From assembly GCA_910577925.1 (NCBI GenBank), contig CAJTOI010000014.1:37174-89087 (forward strand): a DNA stretch of 51,914 bases, given 5' to 3'. The translations under genes were made by a program, and so were the position numbers. The notes under the pieces were generated by a model that saw only the letters and a program-made list of their open reading frames with translations, was not told the DNA's origin and made no database searches. This stretch comes from an uncultured Roseburia sp. (GTDB taxonomy: Bacteria > Bacillota > Clostridia > Lachnospirales > Lachnospiraceae). Position 1 is the stretch's first letter. Every line of letters begins with the position of its first letter. Below, in pieces: positions 15,071 to 23,953 of the stretch.

Positions 15071-15934
15071 TTACAGTTCAAACCAGTCTTTGTAGCCGAG
15101 TGCAATCAGGTTGTCGCGGCTGATCTTTAAGCTCTCAAACGGGTCTCTTCCGTACGTATCGTCCTGCTCGATCAGGAAATACTCGCTTCCTCCGGCAAGA
15201 CCGGCCTCGATACACTCTTTGACCGGAAGGTTTCCTTCGCCGACCTCCGCAAATTCTACCAGATTGTAGAACTGCCCCATAAATGCCTTGATGTCAAAAT
15301 CGCCCTCCGGGAGGCTGACCGGAGCGATGCGGTAATCTTTCAGATGGAGCAGACGGATGCGTCCCGCATATTTGTTAATGAAGGTGACCGGATTTTCGCC
15401 GCCGCGGTGGATCCAGTGGATGTCAAGCTCGAAGCCCATCTTTTTGGTGTTGTCTTTGATGATGTCGAGCAGGTACTGTCCGTCGTATTTGACAAACTCG
15501 ACATGGTGATTGTGGTAGTACAGATCGATTCCGTGCTCTCCGAGGCGCTCTGCCATCTCGTCGGCTCTCTTCACGAAATCAACGGCCTTTTCGCGGCTGC
15601 CCATGCAGGTCATCGGAAGCATGCCGATGCGGAGCATATCCGTGTTCAGTGCCTTACAGTCCTCGACAATTTTGTCAAAGTCGGTCGTCAGAAATTCGCC
15701 CGGCATACCCGGCGCCATCGGCTCTAACGATGCGGAATTTGCCGCGATTTTGATTCCGAACTCGTCGCAGGCTTTGCGCATGCCGGACACATTTTCGGGA
15801 GTCATCGGGATCTGGCTTACCTCCATGCAGTGATAGCCGAGTTCCGCGCAGGCTTTCAGCGTCTCGTATGCGCCGAGCTCATCTACTTTTTTCTTGATGG
15901 TACTCATCTGAATACCGATTAATCCTTTTTCCAT
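15071..15934 (-). CDS. Sugar phosphate isomerase/epimerase family protein (TIM barrel)
   Basis: A 287-residue xylose isomerase-like TIM-barrel protein (AP endonuclease 2 superfamily, like IolE/IolI and hydroxypyruvate isomerase). Typical metal-site segments are present: GYHCMEVSQIPMT, LYYHNHHVEFVKYDG, FELDIHWIHRGGE and LLHLKDYRI, with the carboxylate near EVGEGNL. Start ATG at 15934 follows TAAGGAGG. It is the last gene of a leftward set of four: isomerase (18273), two Gfo/Idh/MocA dehydrogenases, and this gene. The set looks like oxidation-isomerisation of an inositol-like or other cyclic or rare sugar. The exact substrate cannot be read from sequence. Confidence 0.83.
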   Translation of the reverse strand: MEKGLIGIQMSTIKKKVDELGAYETLKACAELGYHCMEVSQIPMTPENVSGMRKACDEFGIKIAANSASLEPMAPGMPGEFLTTDFDKIVEDCKALNTDMLRIGMLPMTCMGSREKAVDFVKRADEMAERLGEHGIDLYYHNHHVEFVKYDGQYLLDIIKDNTKKMGFELDIHWIHRGGENPVTFINKYAGRIRLLHLKDYRIAPVSLPEGDFDIKAFMGQFYNLVEFAEVGEGNLPVKECIEAGLAGGSEYFLIEQDDTYGRDPFESLKISRDNLIALGYKDWFEL

Positions 15935-15958
15935 GTAAAAACCTCCTTATTTGTTGTA

Positions 15959-15985
15959 CGGCTGTCCGTATACGCCGGACAGCCG
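15959..15985. other. Perfect intercistronic hairpin
   Basis: CGGCTGTCCG (15959-15968) and CGGACAGCCG (15976-15985) form a 10-bp stem with a 7-nt loop, between the dehydrogenase ending at 16019 and the isomerase starting at 15934. No T tract follows in the direction of transcription, so it more likely protects message ends or tunes the last gene than terminates. Confidence 0.65.
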
Positions 15986-16018
15986 ATATCAATCTTAATC
16001 TGCGGTATGTGTCCGCCG

Positions 16019-17020
16019 TTACAGAACAACTTTTTGACCGCTGCGTCCCGATTCCTGGATGGCATCGATTAAGCGGATGCTCATCACGGCGTCGCGCACA
16101 TGCAGGTAATCCTGGCTGTTTTCCTCCAATGCCTTATAGAAGCGCCCGATCAGCTTGCTGTGGCTTGCGCCGTAGTAGAACTTGGTGCCCGGAAGTCTCG
16201 CGTCCGTGCACAGTGTCTCTTTTGCCCCGTCCGCGCCGATGCGGTAGAGCGTGTTGTCCATAATCAGAAACGCGCCCTTTTCGAGCTGTACGGACAGCTG
16301 GGTGCTCTCGTTTGTGTAGTTGGCGATCGTGGCCATAAACATGCCGTGCGCGCCGTTTGCGTAGGTGAGTGATGCGGCAGCCGTATCCTCCACCTCAATG
16401 CCGTAGTCGAGCAGCTGTGCCGTGACGGCTTTTAAGCTGCGGATCTCGCCGCCCAGATGGTACATCAGGTCTAAGGTGTGTACGGCCTGATTAATCATAC
16501 ATCCGCCTCCGGCGGTATCCCATTTGCCGCGCCAGGGCTGAACGTCGTAATATTCCTTTGCACGGTACCAGGGAACCGTTCCGCGGACGCCCGTGACGGC
16601 GCCGTACTCCCCGCCGTCAATCAGATCTTTGAGCATCTCGACCGATTCGTTGAAGCGGTTCTGTAAGCAGACGCCGATATGGATGTCGGGGTGGGCCGCC
16701 TCAAATTCCGCAAATTTTTCTGCTTCGCCGGTGTTCATCGCGACCGGCTTTTCGCAGAATACATGTACGCCGAGCTCTGCGGCCTCCATGGAGACCGGAG
16801 CGTGCAGGTAATGCGGCAGGCAGATGTGAACCGCATCCGGTTTTGTCTCGGCAATCATGGCCCGGTAGTCAGTATAAAAAGGAACATGTTCCGGAGCGGC
16901 GCATTTTCTTCCCTCATCCGTATCGCACACGCCGACCAGCGTGATTTCGGGATTGCTTTCAATGGCTGCGATATGTACGGGAGAAATCACGCCCATTCCG
17001 ATAATAGCTGCTTTTTTCAT
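16019..17020 (-). CDS. Gfo/Idh/MocA family oxidoreductase
   Basis: A 333-residue NAD(P)-dependent sugar or inositol dehydrogenase. The N-terminal Rossmann fold has GMGVISPVHIAAI, the middle has the conserved HVFCEKPVAMNTGEA block with the EKP motif, and the C-terminal alpha/beta domain has GGGCMINQAVHTLDLMYHLGG, where the histidine/aspartate pair of the active site normally lies. Start ATG at 17020 follows GAAAGGAATCC. It is followed by an isomerase and preceded, 30 nt away, by a second dehydrogenase of the same family, suggesting consecutive steps on one sugar or on two epimers. Cofactor and substrate are not determined here. Confidence 0.87.
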   Translation of the reverse strand: MKKAAIIGMGVISPVHIAAIESNPEITLVGVCDTDEGRKCAAPEHVPFYTDYRAMIAETKPDAVHICLPHYLHAPVSMEAAELGVHVFCEKPVAMNTGEAEKFAEFEAAHPDIHIGVCLQNRFNESVEMLKDLIDGGEYGAVTGVRGTVPWYRAKEYYDVQPWRGKWDTAGGGCMINQAVHTLDLMYHLGGEIRSLKAVTAQLLDYGIEVEDTAAASLTYANGAHGMFMATIANYTNESTQLSVQLEKGAFLIMDNTLYRIGADGAKETLCTDARLPGTKFYYGASHSKLIGRFYKALEENSQDYLHVRDAVMSIRLIDAIQESGRSGQKVVL

Positions 17021-17050
17021 ATGGATTCCTTTCAGGCGGAGACGAGATTC

Positions 17051-18244
17051 CTATCTGGTGGGGAATTTTCCCTCTGCCGCGATTTTTTTGTTCAGCTCCG
17101 CGAGATAGAGATCCTCGTCTACCGGAAGTTCTACCTCTTTTCCGAGCCAGGAGGAGAGGAGAATCGCATTTGCGAGGTTTACGCCGTTGATGCCGTCGGA
17201 GCCGGGAGCCAGAAGCGGAGTTTTGTCAAGCACGTGCTGCGCAAAATTCTCCATAACCGTGGTGTGCTGCTTGCCCCAGCCGTCGGTATTCTCAAATGTT
17301 TCCGTGGTGTAAAGACCGCCGCCTGCGGAGTTGCCGGAGACGAGTCTGGAAACTTCCATCATGTTCATGGTCGCGTTCATCTCGCTCTCGGACTTGTTCA
17401 GCCGGTATACGGTTGCGGTCTTGCTGTTGTCAACGATGATTTTGCCGCCTTCAAGGTCGATCTCGAGACGGTCGGTTCCGATCGGGTCATGTGTGCAGGT
17501 GATAAAGGTTCCGGTAGCGCCGTTCGGGTATTCGGTCACTGCGGTGACATCGTTTTCCACGACGATATCGCGGTGGCAGCCGTAGAGGCATTTTGCGTAA
17601 ACCTTGCTCGGAATGCCGCAGATCCACTGCCACAGATCCAGCTGGTGCGGAGCCTGATTGACAAGGACGCCGCCGCCTTCGCCGCCCCAGGTAGCGCGCC
17701 AGTCGCTCTGCTGATAGTAGCTGTCCGGACGCCACCAGGAATTGATAATCCAGCTGGTGCGGCGGAGTTCGCCGAGCTCGCCGGATTCCACGAGTGCTTT
17801 TACTTTCTGGTATAAAACGTTTGTACGCTGGTTGAACATAATGCCGAACGGAACGTCGGGATGCGCCGCCGCGCACTCGTTCATCTCGCGAACCGCTTTG
17901 GAGTACACGCCCGCAGGCTTCTCAACGAGAACCGGCATGCCGTGCTCGAGGCAGTAGATGGCGATCTCGGTGTGCAGATAGTGCGGCACGGTGGTGATGA
18001 CCGCGTCCACTTTGCCGGATGCAACCATTTCCTTCCAGTCGGTGAAGAAGGGGTAATCCGGGTAGTTCTCCTCACACAGTTTCTGTTTTGCGGGGTCAAT
18101 GTCGCAGAGTGCGCCCAGTGCGCAGTGGGGCGGGCACTCCGGCGCCGGCATTCCCGGGAAACCGGCTTTTCCGGTCAGAAATCCGGCGTAAGCGCCGCCC
18201 TGTGCGCCGATTCCGATCAGTCCGAAACGAATTTTGTTGTCCAT
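17051..18244 (-). CDS. Gfo/Idh/MocA family oxidoreductase (second, longer)
   Basis: A 397-residue member of the same dehydrogenase family as its downstream neighbour. The N-terminal Rossmann motif is RFGLIGIGAQGGAYAGFL, followed by MPVLVEKPAGVYSKAV (EKP motif) and GGGVLVNQAPHQLDLWQWICG with the active-site histidine and aspartate. Start ATG at 18244 has AAAAAGGAGACT ahead of it and gives a normal length; the frame stays open further upstream into the next gene but that part is not homologous. It is longer than the first dehydrogenase and has a C-terminal extension (LPVDEDLYLAELNKK). Paired dehydrogenases with TIM-barrel isomerases recur in scyllo-inositol and rare-sugar loci. Confidence 0.87.
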   Translation of the reverse strand: MDNKIRFGLIGIGAQGGAYAGFLTGKAGFPGMPAPECPPHCALGALCDIDPAKQKLCEENYPDYPFFTDWKEMVASGKVDAVITTVPHYLHTEIAIYCLEHGMPVLVEKPAGVYSKAVREMNECAAAHPDVPFGIMFNQRTNVLYQKVKALVESGELGELRRTSWIINSWWRPDSYYQQSDWRATWGGEGGGVLVNQAPHQLDLWQWICGIPSKVYAKCLYGCHRDIVVENDVTAVTEYPNGATGTFITCTHDPIGTDRLEIDLEGGKIIVDNSKTATVYRLNKSESEMNATMNMMEVSRLVSGNSAGGGLYTTETFENTDGWGKQHTTVMENFAQHVLDKTPLLAPGSDGINGVNLANAILLSSWLGKEVELPVDEDLYLAELNKKIAAEGKFPTR

Positions 18245-18272
18245 AGTCTTAGTCTCCTTTTTATATGTGTAA

Positions 18273-19148
18273 TTAAATGGTTGCAAGAATCTCGCATAAA
18301 GCGCGGTACTGCATCGCGTAGCCGTCCGCCCCGTCTTTTGCCTTGTTTGTCTTGATGACGTTCTCGGCGGCGGTGGTCTCCAGGGATGCGAGCGAATCAA
18401 AGAGAACCAGATGCGGTTCCAGTGTGAGGAAGCCTTCGTAGCCCTCCTCGCGGATCGCGCGGGTCAGAAGCTCTTTGATTTTGCCTTCCCCGGTTCCGCA
18501 GACGACGTTTTCCTTGTCGGTCGATACCGCATCCTTGATGTGGATGTATGCGATATATTCGCGTAAAAGGTTCCAGCACGTCTCCGTGTCTTCGCCGCAC
18601 TGCACGAAATTTGCGAAGTCGAAAGCACAGCGCAGGCATGGCTCATTGAGGCTCTCCATCAGATCGAGGCAGCGGCTTCCGATATCTCCGTAAATCTCCT
18701 TTTCATTCTCGTGGATGAGAATGACGTCGTACTTTTTCGCAATCTCGATAAACTTCCGGAGCTTCTCAAGTACGATTTCCCGATAATCCTGCGGGTCTTT
18801 GCCCTCCGGCATAAAGAAACTGAAGATGCGGATATAGCGGCAGCCGAGCAGCTTGCAGATCTGACAGAGTGTGTCGAGTTGCGCGAGCTGTTTTGCAAAG
18901 CCCTCCTCATCCTCGATGCCGACTTTCCCGATGGGAGAACCGATGGAAGATACCCCGACACCTGCGGCCGTAAGCCTCGGCAGAAGCTTTTCGCGGACTT
19001 CTTCCGGGGAATAATCCGCGATTCCCGTTCCGTCTGCGGAGCGCAGGGAGATGTATTTCATCCCAAGCGTGGTGACCGTCTTTAACTGTGCGTCAAAGTC
19101 GGAACTGATCTCGTCCGCAAAACCGGAAATCAGAATTTTGTCTTTCAT
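18273..19148 (-). CDS. Sugar phosphate isomerase/epimerase family protein (IolE/IolI-like)
   Basis: A 291-residue TIM-barrel isomerase or epimerase, first of the four-gene catabolic set. Conserved pieces are ISGFADEISSDFDAQL, YISLRSADG, VILIHENEKEIYGD, LRCAFDFANFVQCGED and YIHIKDAV, which contain likely metal ligands (Glu, Asp, His, Glu). Three in-frame ATGs are possible at 19175, 19157 and 19148. The only ribosome-like site (AAAGGA, 19160-19165) is far too close to 19157, so 19148 is preferred, although its spacing is long. It lies 113 nt downstream of the AraC gene on the same strand, with an AT-rich gap that may hold a promoter. The substrate is unknown. Confidence 0.8.
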   Translation of the reverse strand: MKDKILISGFADEISSDFDAQLKTVTTLGMKYISLRSADGTGIADYSPEEVREKLLPRLTAAGVGVSSIGSPIGKVGIEDEEGFAKQLAQLDTLCQICKLLGCRYIRIFSFFMPEGKDPQDYREIVLEKLRKFIEIAKKYDVILIHENEKEIYGDIGSRCLDLMESLNEPCLRCAFDFANFVQCGEDTETCWNLLREYIAYIHIKDAVSTDKENVVCGTGEGKIKELLTRAIREEGYEGFLTLEPHLVLFDSLASLETTAAENVIKTNKAKDGADGYAMQYRALCEILATI

Positions 19149-19260
19149 ATGTTTCATTGTCCTTTCCCAATACATTTTTGAATTGCTGATTTCAGAGTAA
19201 CATATGGAAAGGTATTTTGCGAGGAAAATTTTTTGGTTTTTGCGTAAAAATATTATTATT

Positions 19261-20487
19261 TTACTCTTTTTGATGGCCCGAAGCGTTTATCATACGGACG
19301 TAGTCGGACGGAGACATGCCGATATTTTTTTTGAAAAGCTTTCGGAAATAGGAGACGTCGTCGATGCCGCACTGCGCGGCGACTTCCTGAATTCCGGTAT
19401 GTCCCATATTGAAAAGGCGGACGGCGAGACGGATCCGCTGTTGATTGATGTAGGAGGATACCGTGACGCCCATCTCCTTTTTGAAGAGAGTGGAGAGGTA
19501 GCTTGGATTGACAAAATACCGGCCTGCCAGCTGTGTCAGAGACAGTTTTTCGGACAGATGGACACTGATATGATTGACAACCTTCCGGATGACGGGAGAG
19601 TGTTCCCGTAGGGAATAATTTCGAACCATAAGGCAGTATTGCCGCAGCATTTCTGTCCTGAGACAGTGGAAGTCTTCGTAAGTCAGTACTTTCTCGACTT
19701 CTTTTGCAAATTTTTCGGAGAGCATGTCGATATGAACCGGGTGCACGCCGCCAGCCTCTACCGATTTTCGGAGGAGGGTGTTAAAGACGATCAGACCGTT
19801 GCGGATCTCGCGCAGCGAGTCGGAATAGCGTCTTGTCAGACGGTATTTTTGCATGCTTCCGAGGATTTTTATGGCAGCTTCGGCATCACCGCCGGCCACG
19901 GCTGACATCAGCTTTCCCTCAAGCGCATAGCGTTCCTCGATAATTTTTGCGGACAGCGGGAATGCCGGAGGTTCCAGCCGGAATTCGAAATCGTAATCGT
20001 CGTGCAGGACATGGGAGAGCCGCACGGACTGATCGGGATAAAAAAGCTGGAACAGATCCCGGCAGAGTTCGACCCACTGCTCCTCATGCGGCACGACGGG
20101 AACCGCATTGTAAAATTCGCGGAGTTCCCGCTCATATTCCGCGGGAACATGGTTGGCGCGCATAATGTCTGTGAGCATATGCTCTTCCATGGCATAGCTC
20201 ATATATGGTCCGACTACCAGAATACTTTTTTGGATAGTTTCCTGTTTCGGGAGCAGGCCGATGCAGTAGGAGATATCATAGCCATCTTTGCAGCAGTAAA
20301 AAACCGCTTCCTCTAACGTATTGAAAAAAGTCGTCTGTTCATGTTTTAATTCATCGGAATCGGTGTTGTAGAGTATATGGTACGGATAAAAATACGCCGC
20401 GGTATACTCGTCTTCTGTCAGTACCTTCATATTAATGTTGTTGCTGCCCGTGAGTTTCTGCAGCACTGTCATCAGTTCTACTTCCAT
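19261..20487 (-). CDS. AraC-family transcriptional regulator
   Basis: A 408-residue regulator with a long N-terminal sensory region of unrecognised type and a C-terminal AraC DNA-binding domain. The two helix-turn-helix units are visible in SLTQLAGRYFVNPSYLSTLFKKEMGVTVSSYI and GIQEVAAQCGIDDVSYFRKLFKKNIGMSPSDYV. Start ATG at 20487 follows AAAAGGAAAAAG, and the gene start overlaps the end of the upstream helical protein by 56 nt, unusual for unrelated genes. A second in-frame ATG at 20472 would shorten the overlap. It lies directly upstream of, and on the same strand as, the isomerase/dehydrogenase operon and is its probable activator. Confidence 0.88.
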   Translation of the reverse strand: MEVELMTVLQKLTGSNNINMKVLTEDEYTAAYFYPYHILYNTDSDELKHEQTTFFNTLEEAVFYCCKDGYDISYCIGLLPKQETIQKSILVVGPYMSYAMEEHMLTDIMRANHVPAEYERELREFYNAVPVVPHEEQWVELCRDLFQLFYPDQSVRLSHVLHDDYDFEFRLEPPAFPLSAKIIEERYALEGKLMSAVAGGDAEAAIKILGSMQKYRLTRRYSDSLREIRNGLIVFNTLLRKSVEAGGVHPVHIDMLSEKFAKEVEKVLTYEDFHCLRTEMLRQYCLMVRNYSLREHSPVIRKVVNHISVHLSEKLSLTQLAGRYFVNPSYLSTLFKKEMGVTVSSYINQQRIRLAVRLFNMGHTGIQEVAAQCGIDDVSYFRKLFKKNIGMSPSDYVRMINASGHQKE

Positions 20488-21007
20488 GGAGTTCTTTTTC
20501 CTTTTCTTTTAAAACGTCGTCATAGGCGGCCACGAGATATTCTTTCATCGGGTCGTCTTTTGAGATGTGCGCGATTGCGTCGGCGTAGATTTCCGCGGCC
20601 TCCTCTCTGGAGTCTGCATGGGCCATGCGGTTTTCTAAGCTCTCCCGCATCGCCTGCACTCTGGCGGCCTGCTGGTAGAGAATGGGATCTTCGGACTGAA
20701 GGAAACGCATCTCCTCCGGCGTCAGCTTTTTCCCGCTTTTGAGCTTTGCCATGATTTTGGCGAGATAGTCCTTTTTCTCTTCCTCGCTCATGCCGCAGGC
20801 GGGACTGAGAAGTTCGGAAATCTGTCTGGAAATCTGAAAAGAGTCCAGCTTTGGGGCGGAGCCGGACGTTTTGCCGGGGATCGCGGAAACTGCGGGTTCG
20901 GAGCGGGACTGAGACGCCGCAAGGCTGTCGCGGATGCGCGCGGCGGCGCTCTTATCCCGGTTTCTGTGGAGAATTTGGCCGATGCCGCTCATATCAAAGG
21001 TTGTCAT
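20432..21007 (-). CDS. Unknown soluble helical protein
   Basis: A 191-residue protein without recognised domain, signal peptide or membrane segment. The N-terminal third (RIRDSLAASQSRSEPAVSA) is low in complexity and probably disordered; the middle and C-terminal parts are rich in charged helices, with the motif LKSGKKLTPEEMRFLQSEDPILY, which recurs in a family of Lachnospiraceae proteins of unknown role as far as I recall. Start ATG at 21007 follows GGAGGGATATTT and a TATAAT box is 20-30 nt upstream. Its last 56 nt overlap the AraC gene, so the two are translationally coupled or the AraC start is slightly later. Function cannot be assigned. Confidence 0.6.
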   Translation of the reverse strand: MTTFDMSGIGQILHRNRDKSAAARIRDSLAASQSRSEPAVSAIPGKTSGSAPKLDSFQISRQISELLSPACGMSEEEKKDYLAKIMAKLKSGKKLTPEEMRFLQSEDPILYQQAARVQAMRESLENRMAHADSREEAAEIYADAIAHISKDDPMKEYLVAAYDDVLKEKEKELHGSRTDDSAAETHGQQQH

Positions 21008-21341
21008 AAATATCCCTCCCTGTATTATACGTTTTGTCCATTGAGGGTAACTTCCGTCCCTCACTTTCGGATGGTGTGTCGCTGTTTTCTATATCGGCAG
21101 AACGGGAGAGAAAATAAGAGGGCCAAAGCAGGAGATCCGACAGGCATTGAAAAATGCAGGGACCGGATTCCGGGCTTCAATGTCCGGAGCGGTTTCTGAT
21201 GATATGGAATTGAAAGCCTAATCGCAACACTTTGCAAAAACTCAGCTTGTTTTCACCTTGTGCTATATGGGAAATTAGGGTAAAATAGAAAAGAATATAC
21301 ACGCGATATGTGAGATGCCAACGGTGAATGGAGGTATTAGA
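21008..21341. promoter_or_regulatory. Intergenic region with divergent promoters
   Basis: This 334-nt stretch separates two divergently transcribed units. On the plus strand TTGTGC (21258-21263) and TAAAAT (21281-21286), 17 nt apart, form a likely promoter for the PH-domain/PNP operon. On the minus strand a TATAAT (about 21024-21029) serves the helical protein. The remaining 21060-21221 has a frame without a start codon that I could not identify; nothing else is supported there. Confidence 0.55.
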
Positions 21342-21755
21342 ATGCCGGAAGAAAACAAGAATCAGACAGAGAAGGAGGGCGGGGGCGTAGTTTTTCGGGA
21401 GCGCAGGCGCTTACTGTTCTTCGGACTGCCATGGACGTTTACAAAGTATACGATTACGGACGATATGATCACTGTGGATGAAGGACTTTTTACCGTGGAG
21501 GAAAACGACTGCTACACGTACAAGATACAGGACGTGAAGCTGACTGCCACGCTGCCGGAGCGCATGTTCGGACTTGGCACGATCACCTGTTACACCGGTG
21601 ACGTGACGAATAAAGAACTGCAGTTTGTTCATATCAGGAGAGCTAAAGAGATCAAAGACTATCTGCTGCGCGCATCCGAGGAGGCGCGTCTTAAGAGGCG
21701 TACCGTAAATATGCAGAATATCGGAGCGGATGTGGATGATGTGTCGGAAGAGTGA
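21342..21755 (+). CDS. PH-domain (bPH/YdbS-like) protein
   Basis: A 137-residue protein with a single bacterial pleckstrin-homology-like core: YTITDDMITVDEGLFTVEENDCYTYKIQDVKLT followed by FGLGTITCYTGDVTNKELQFVHIRRAKEIKDYLL. The pattern (a hydrophobic strand, an acidic turn, then a helix) is that of bacterial PH domains that are often found in membrane-associated proteins, but no transmembrane segment is visible here. ATG at 21342 is chosen because GGAGGTATTAG precedes it. It is the first gene of a unit with purine nucleoside phosphorylase 27 nt downstream. Its role is unknown and the co-transcription with a nucleoside phosphorylase may be coincidental. Confidence 0.7.
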   Translation: MPEENKNQTEKEGGGVVFRERRRLLFFGLPWTFTKYTITDDMITVDEGLFTVEENDCYTYKIQDVKLTATLPERMFGLGTITCYTGDVTNKELQFVHIRRAKEIKDYLLRASEEARLKRRTVNMQNIGADVDDVSEE

Positions 21756-21782
21756 TATTTTATAAAAGCGAAGGAGAAGCCT

Positions 21783-22613
21783 ATGAATCCAATTTATGAA
21801 AAACTGGAAAAATGTTTTGAGAGTTATAAGGCGAAGATTGATTTTGTGCCGAAGGTGGCGTTAGTCCTGGGCTCCGGGCTCGGAGACTACGCGGAGAGCA
21901 TCCGTGTGGAGGCGACGCTCGACTATCACGACATCGAGGGATTTCCGGTATCGACGGTGCCCGGCCATGCCGGAAAGTTTATCTTTGGCTATGTCGGGGA
22001 GGTTCCGGTCGTCTGCATGCAGGGAAGGGTACATTATTACGAAGGCTATGCGATGTCCGACGTGGTGCTGCCCGCGAGACTGATGAAGATGATGGGGGCA
22101 GAGATCCTCTTTCTGACGAACGCCGCGGGCGGCGTCAAGCAGGGGATGCGCGCCGGGGATCTGATGATGCTGACGGGACAGATCGGGTGTCTTGTGCCGT
22201 CGCCGCTGATCGGGCCGAATGTGGATGAGCTTGGGGTGCGGTTCCCGGATATGAGCCAGATTTACGATTTGGATTTACAGCGCATTGTGAGACGGTCGGC
22301 GCTTGATCTGGGTATCGATATCAAAGAGGGAACCTACATGCAGTTTACCGGTCCGCAGTACGAGACGCCGCAGGAGATTTCGATGGCGCGCACGCTCGGG
22401 GCGGATGCGGTCGGCATGAGCACGGCCTGCGAGGCGATCGCCGCAAGGCATATGGGGATGCGCGTGCTCGGGATTTCCTGTATCACGAATCTCGCGAGCG
22501 GAATTTCCCCGAACCCGCTTTCCCATAAGGAAGTACAGGAGATTGCGGATGCGGTGGCGCCGAAATTTAAGGCTCTGGTGACGGAAATTATCAAGGCGGC
22601 CGGGGCAGAATAA
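21783..22613 (+). CDS. punA: Purine nucleoside phosphorylase (PNP-I, trimeric type)
   Basis: A 276-residue PNP that splits inosine, guanosine and their deoxy forms with phosphate, giving free base and ribose-1-phosphate. Motifs are ALVLGSGLGDYAE (phosphate site), VSTVPGHAGKF, GRVHYYEGY, TNAAGGVKQGM and the signature GTYMQFTGPQYETPQE. Length and pattern fit the trimeric, 6-oxopurine-specific family rather than the hexameric DeoD type. Start ATG at 21783 follows GAAGGAGAAGCCT. It is followed after 17 nt by a nucleoside deaminase, so the two likely act together in salvage of purine nucleosides. Confidence 0.93.
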   Translation: MNPIYEKLEKCFESYKAKIDFVPKVALVLGSGLGDYAESIRVEATLDYHDIEGFPVSTVPGHAGKFIFGYVGEVPVVCMQGRVHYYEGYAMSDVVLPARLMKMMGAEILFLTNAAGGVKQGMRAGDLMMLTGQIGCLVPSPLIGPNVDELGVRFPDMSQIYDLDLQRIVRRSALDLGIDIKEGTYMQFTGPQYETPQEISMARTLGADAVGMSTACEAIAARHMGMRVLGISCITNLASGISPNPLSHKEVQEIADAVAPKFKALVTEIIKAAGAE

Positions 22614-22630
22614 CAGAAATGGAGAAAAGG

Positions 22631-23923
22631 ATGAATACACGTTTTTACAATGCAAAGATTCTCGCGCCGGCGGATGAGCACAAGTTCAATATCGTCACGG
22701 GAGAGCTGTGGGTAAAGGGAGACACCATCTGCTATCTCGGCGGAGCGGACGGCGGAAATGCCTGCGGGGAGAGCGAAGTGCCGGTGTGGGACCGCGAGAT
22801 CGATGTCTGCGGCAATCTTCTGATACCGGGCTTTAAAAATGCGCACACGCACACGGCGATGACGTTCCTGCGCTCTTACGCGGACGACCTGCCGCTGCAG
22901 GACTGGCTGTACAATCAGGTGTTCCCGAATGAGGCAAAGCTCACCGAGGATGATGTGTACTGGCTGAATATCTTAGGGATTATGGAATACCTGACGAGCG
23001 GTATCACGTCGAATTTTGACATGTACTTTTTCCCGCCGATGAACGCAAAGGCATCCGCGGATACGGGCTTCCGCACCGTGCAGACGAGCGGCCTGAACAA
23101 TTTCGGCGGCACGCCGGAGATTCTCGAGGAGAATTATCACATTGTCAACGAGCTGAGTGATCTGACCTCGTTTCTCGTGGGCTTCCACGCGGAGTACACG
23201 ACGTCGATGGAGCTGATGGAGGGTGTGGCGCGTCTGGCGCAGAAGCTGAAATCTCCGGTATGGGTGCACAATTCCGAGACAAAGATTGAAGTGGCGGAGT
23301 GCAAGGAGCGCTGGGGCAAGACGCCGACCCAGCTGACCGACAGCCTCGGCATGTATGAGTACGGCGGCGGCGGCTACCACTGCGTATGGGTGGAGGAGCC
23401 GGATTTTGAGATCTTTAAGAAGCGCGGGCTTACCGCGGTCACGAATCCGGCGTCGAATCTGAAACTGGCCTCGGGGATCTGTCCGACGAAGCGTTTTGTC
23501 GACGAGGGCATCGCGATGGCGATTGGGACCGACGGCCCCGCGAGCAACAACTGTCTGGATATGTTCCGCGAGATGTTTCTGACCTCGACGCTCGCGAAGG
23601 TGCGCGAGATGGATGCCGAATGCGTCTGCGCGGAAGAGATTCTCTACATGGCGACGGCCGGGGGCGCGCATGCGATGCAGCTTGCGGACTGCGACAGCCT
23701 TGCGGTCGGCAAGAAGGCAGATCTTGTAATGATTGATTTAAAGCAGCCGAATATGCAGCCCGAGAATAATCTCGTGAAGAACCTGGTCTACAGCGGCAGC
23801 AAGCAGAATGTGAAGCTTACGATGGTAAACGGCAGAGTGCTCTATGAGGAAGGCCGGTTTGACATCGGTTTTGATCCGGAGGAAATCTACGCGAAAGCAA
23901 ATGCGATTACCAGGAGACTTTGA
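22631..23923 (+). CDS. mtaD: Amidohydrolase, MTA/SAH deaminase-type (MtaD/TRZ family)
   Basis: A 430-residue metal-dependent deaminase that converts 5'-methylthioadenosine and S-adenosylhomocysteine, or adenosine, to inosine analogues. Metal ligands are seen in NAHTHTAM, the GFHAEYTTS and WVHNSETKIE histidines, and the GTDGPASNN aspartate; the MTFLRSYADDLPLQDWL segment is typical of the subgroup. Start ATG at 22631 is chosen because GGAGAAAAGG precedes it; ATG at 22619 has no ribosome site. It lies downstream of PNP and would feed it deaminated nucleosides. Related aminohydrolases (SsnA/guanine-type) share these motifs, so the preferred substrate is likely rather than proven. Confidence 0.82.
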   Translation: MNTRFYNAKILAPADEHKFNIVTGELWVKGDTICYLGGADGGNACGESEVPVWDREIDVCGNLLIPGFKNAHTHTAMTFLRSYADDLPLQDWLYNQVFPNEAKLTEDDVYWLNILGIMEYLTSGITSNFDMYFFPPMNAKASADTGFRTVQTSGLNNFGGTPEILEENYHIVNELSDLTSFLVGFHAEYTTSMELMEGVARLAQKLKSPVWVHNSETKIEVAECKERWGKTPTQLTDSLGMYEYGGGGYHCVWVEEPDFEIFKKRGLTAVTNPASNLKLASGICPTKRFVDEGIAMAIGTDGPASNNCLDMFREMFLTSTLAKVREMDAECVCAEEILYMATAGGAHAMQLADCDSLAVGKKADLVMIDLKQPNMQPENNLVKNLVYSGSKQNVKLTMVNGRVLYEEGRFDIGFDPEEIYAKANAITRRL

Positions 23924-23953
23924 GTTGCAGAGAAGCTGCGATATGGGGGTAGT

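Noticed and set aside
16679..17815. Plus-strand open frame of 378 codons across the two dehydrogenases
   Set aside because: Shadow of the minus-strand Gfo/Idh/MocA genes, whose motifs are clear; no homology in this frame.
21060..21221. Open frame ending in a sequence that looks protein-like (RQALKNAGTGFRASMSGAV)
   Set aside because: It has no start codon or ribosome site and I could not match it to a family. It may be a relic, but the evidence is too weak to list.
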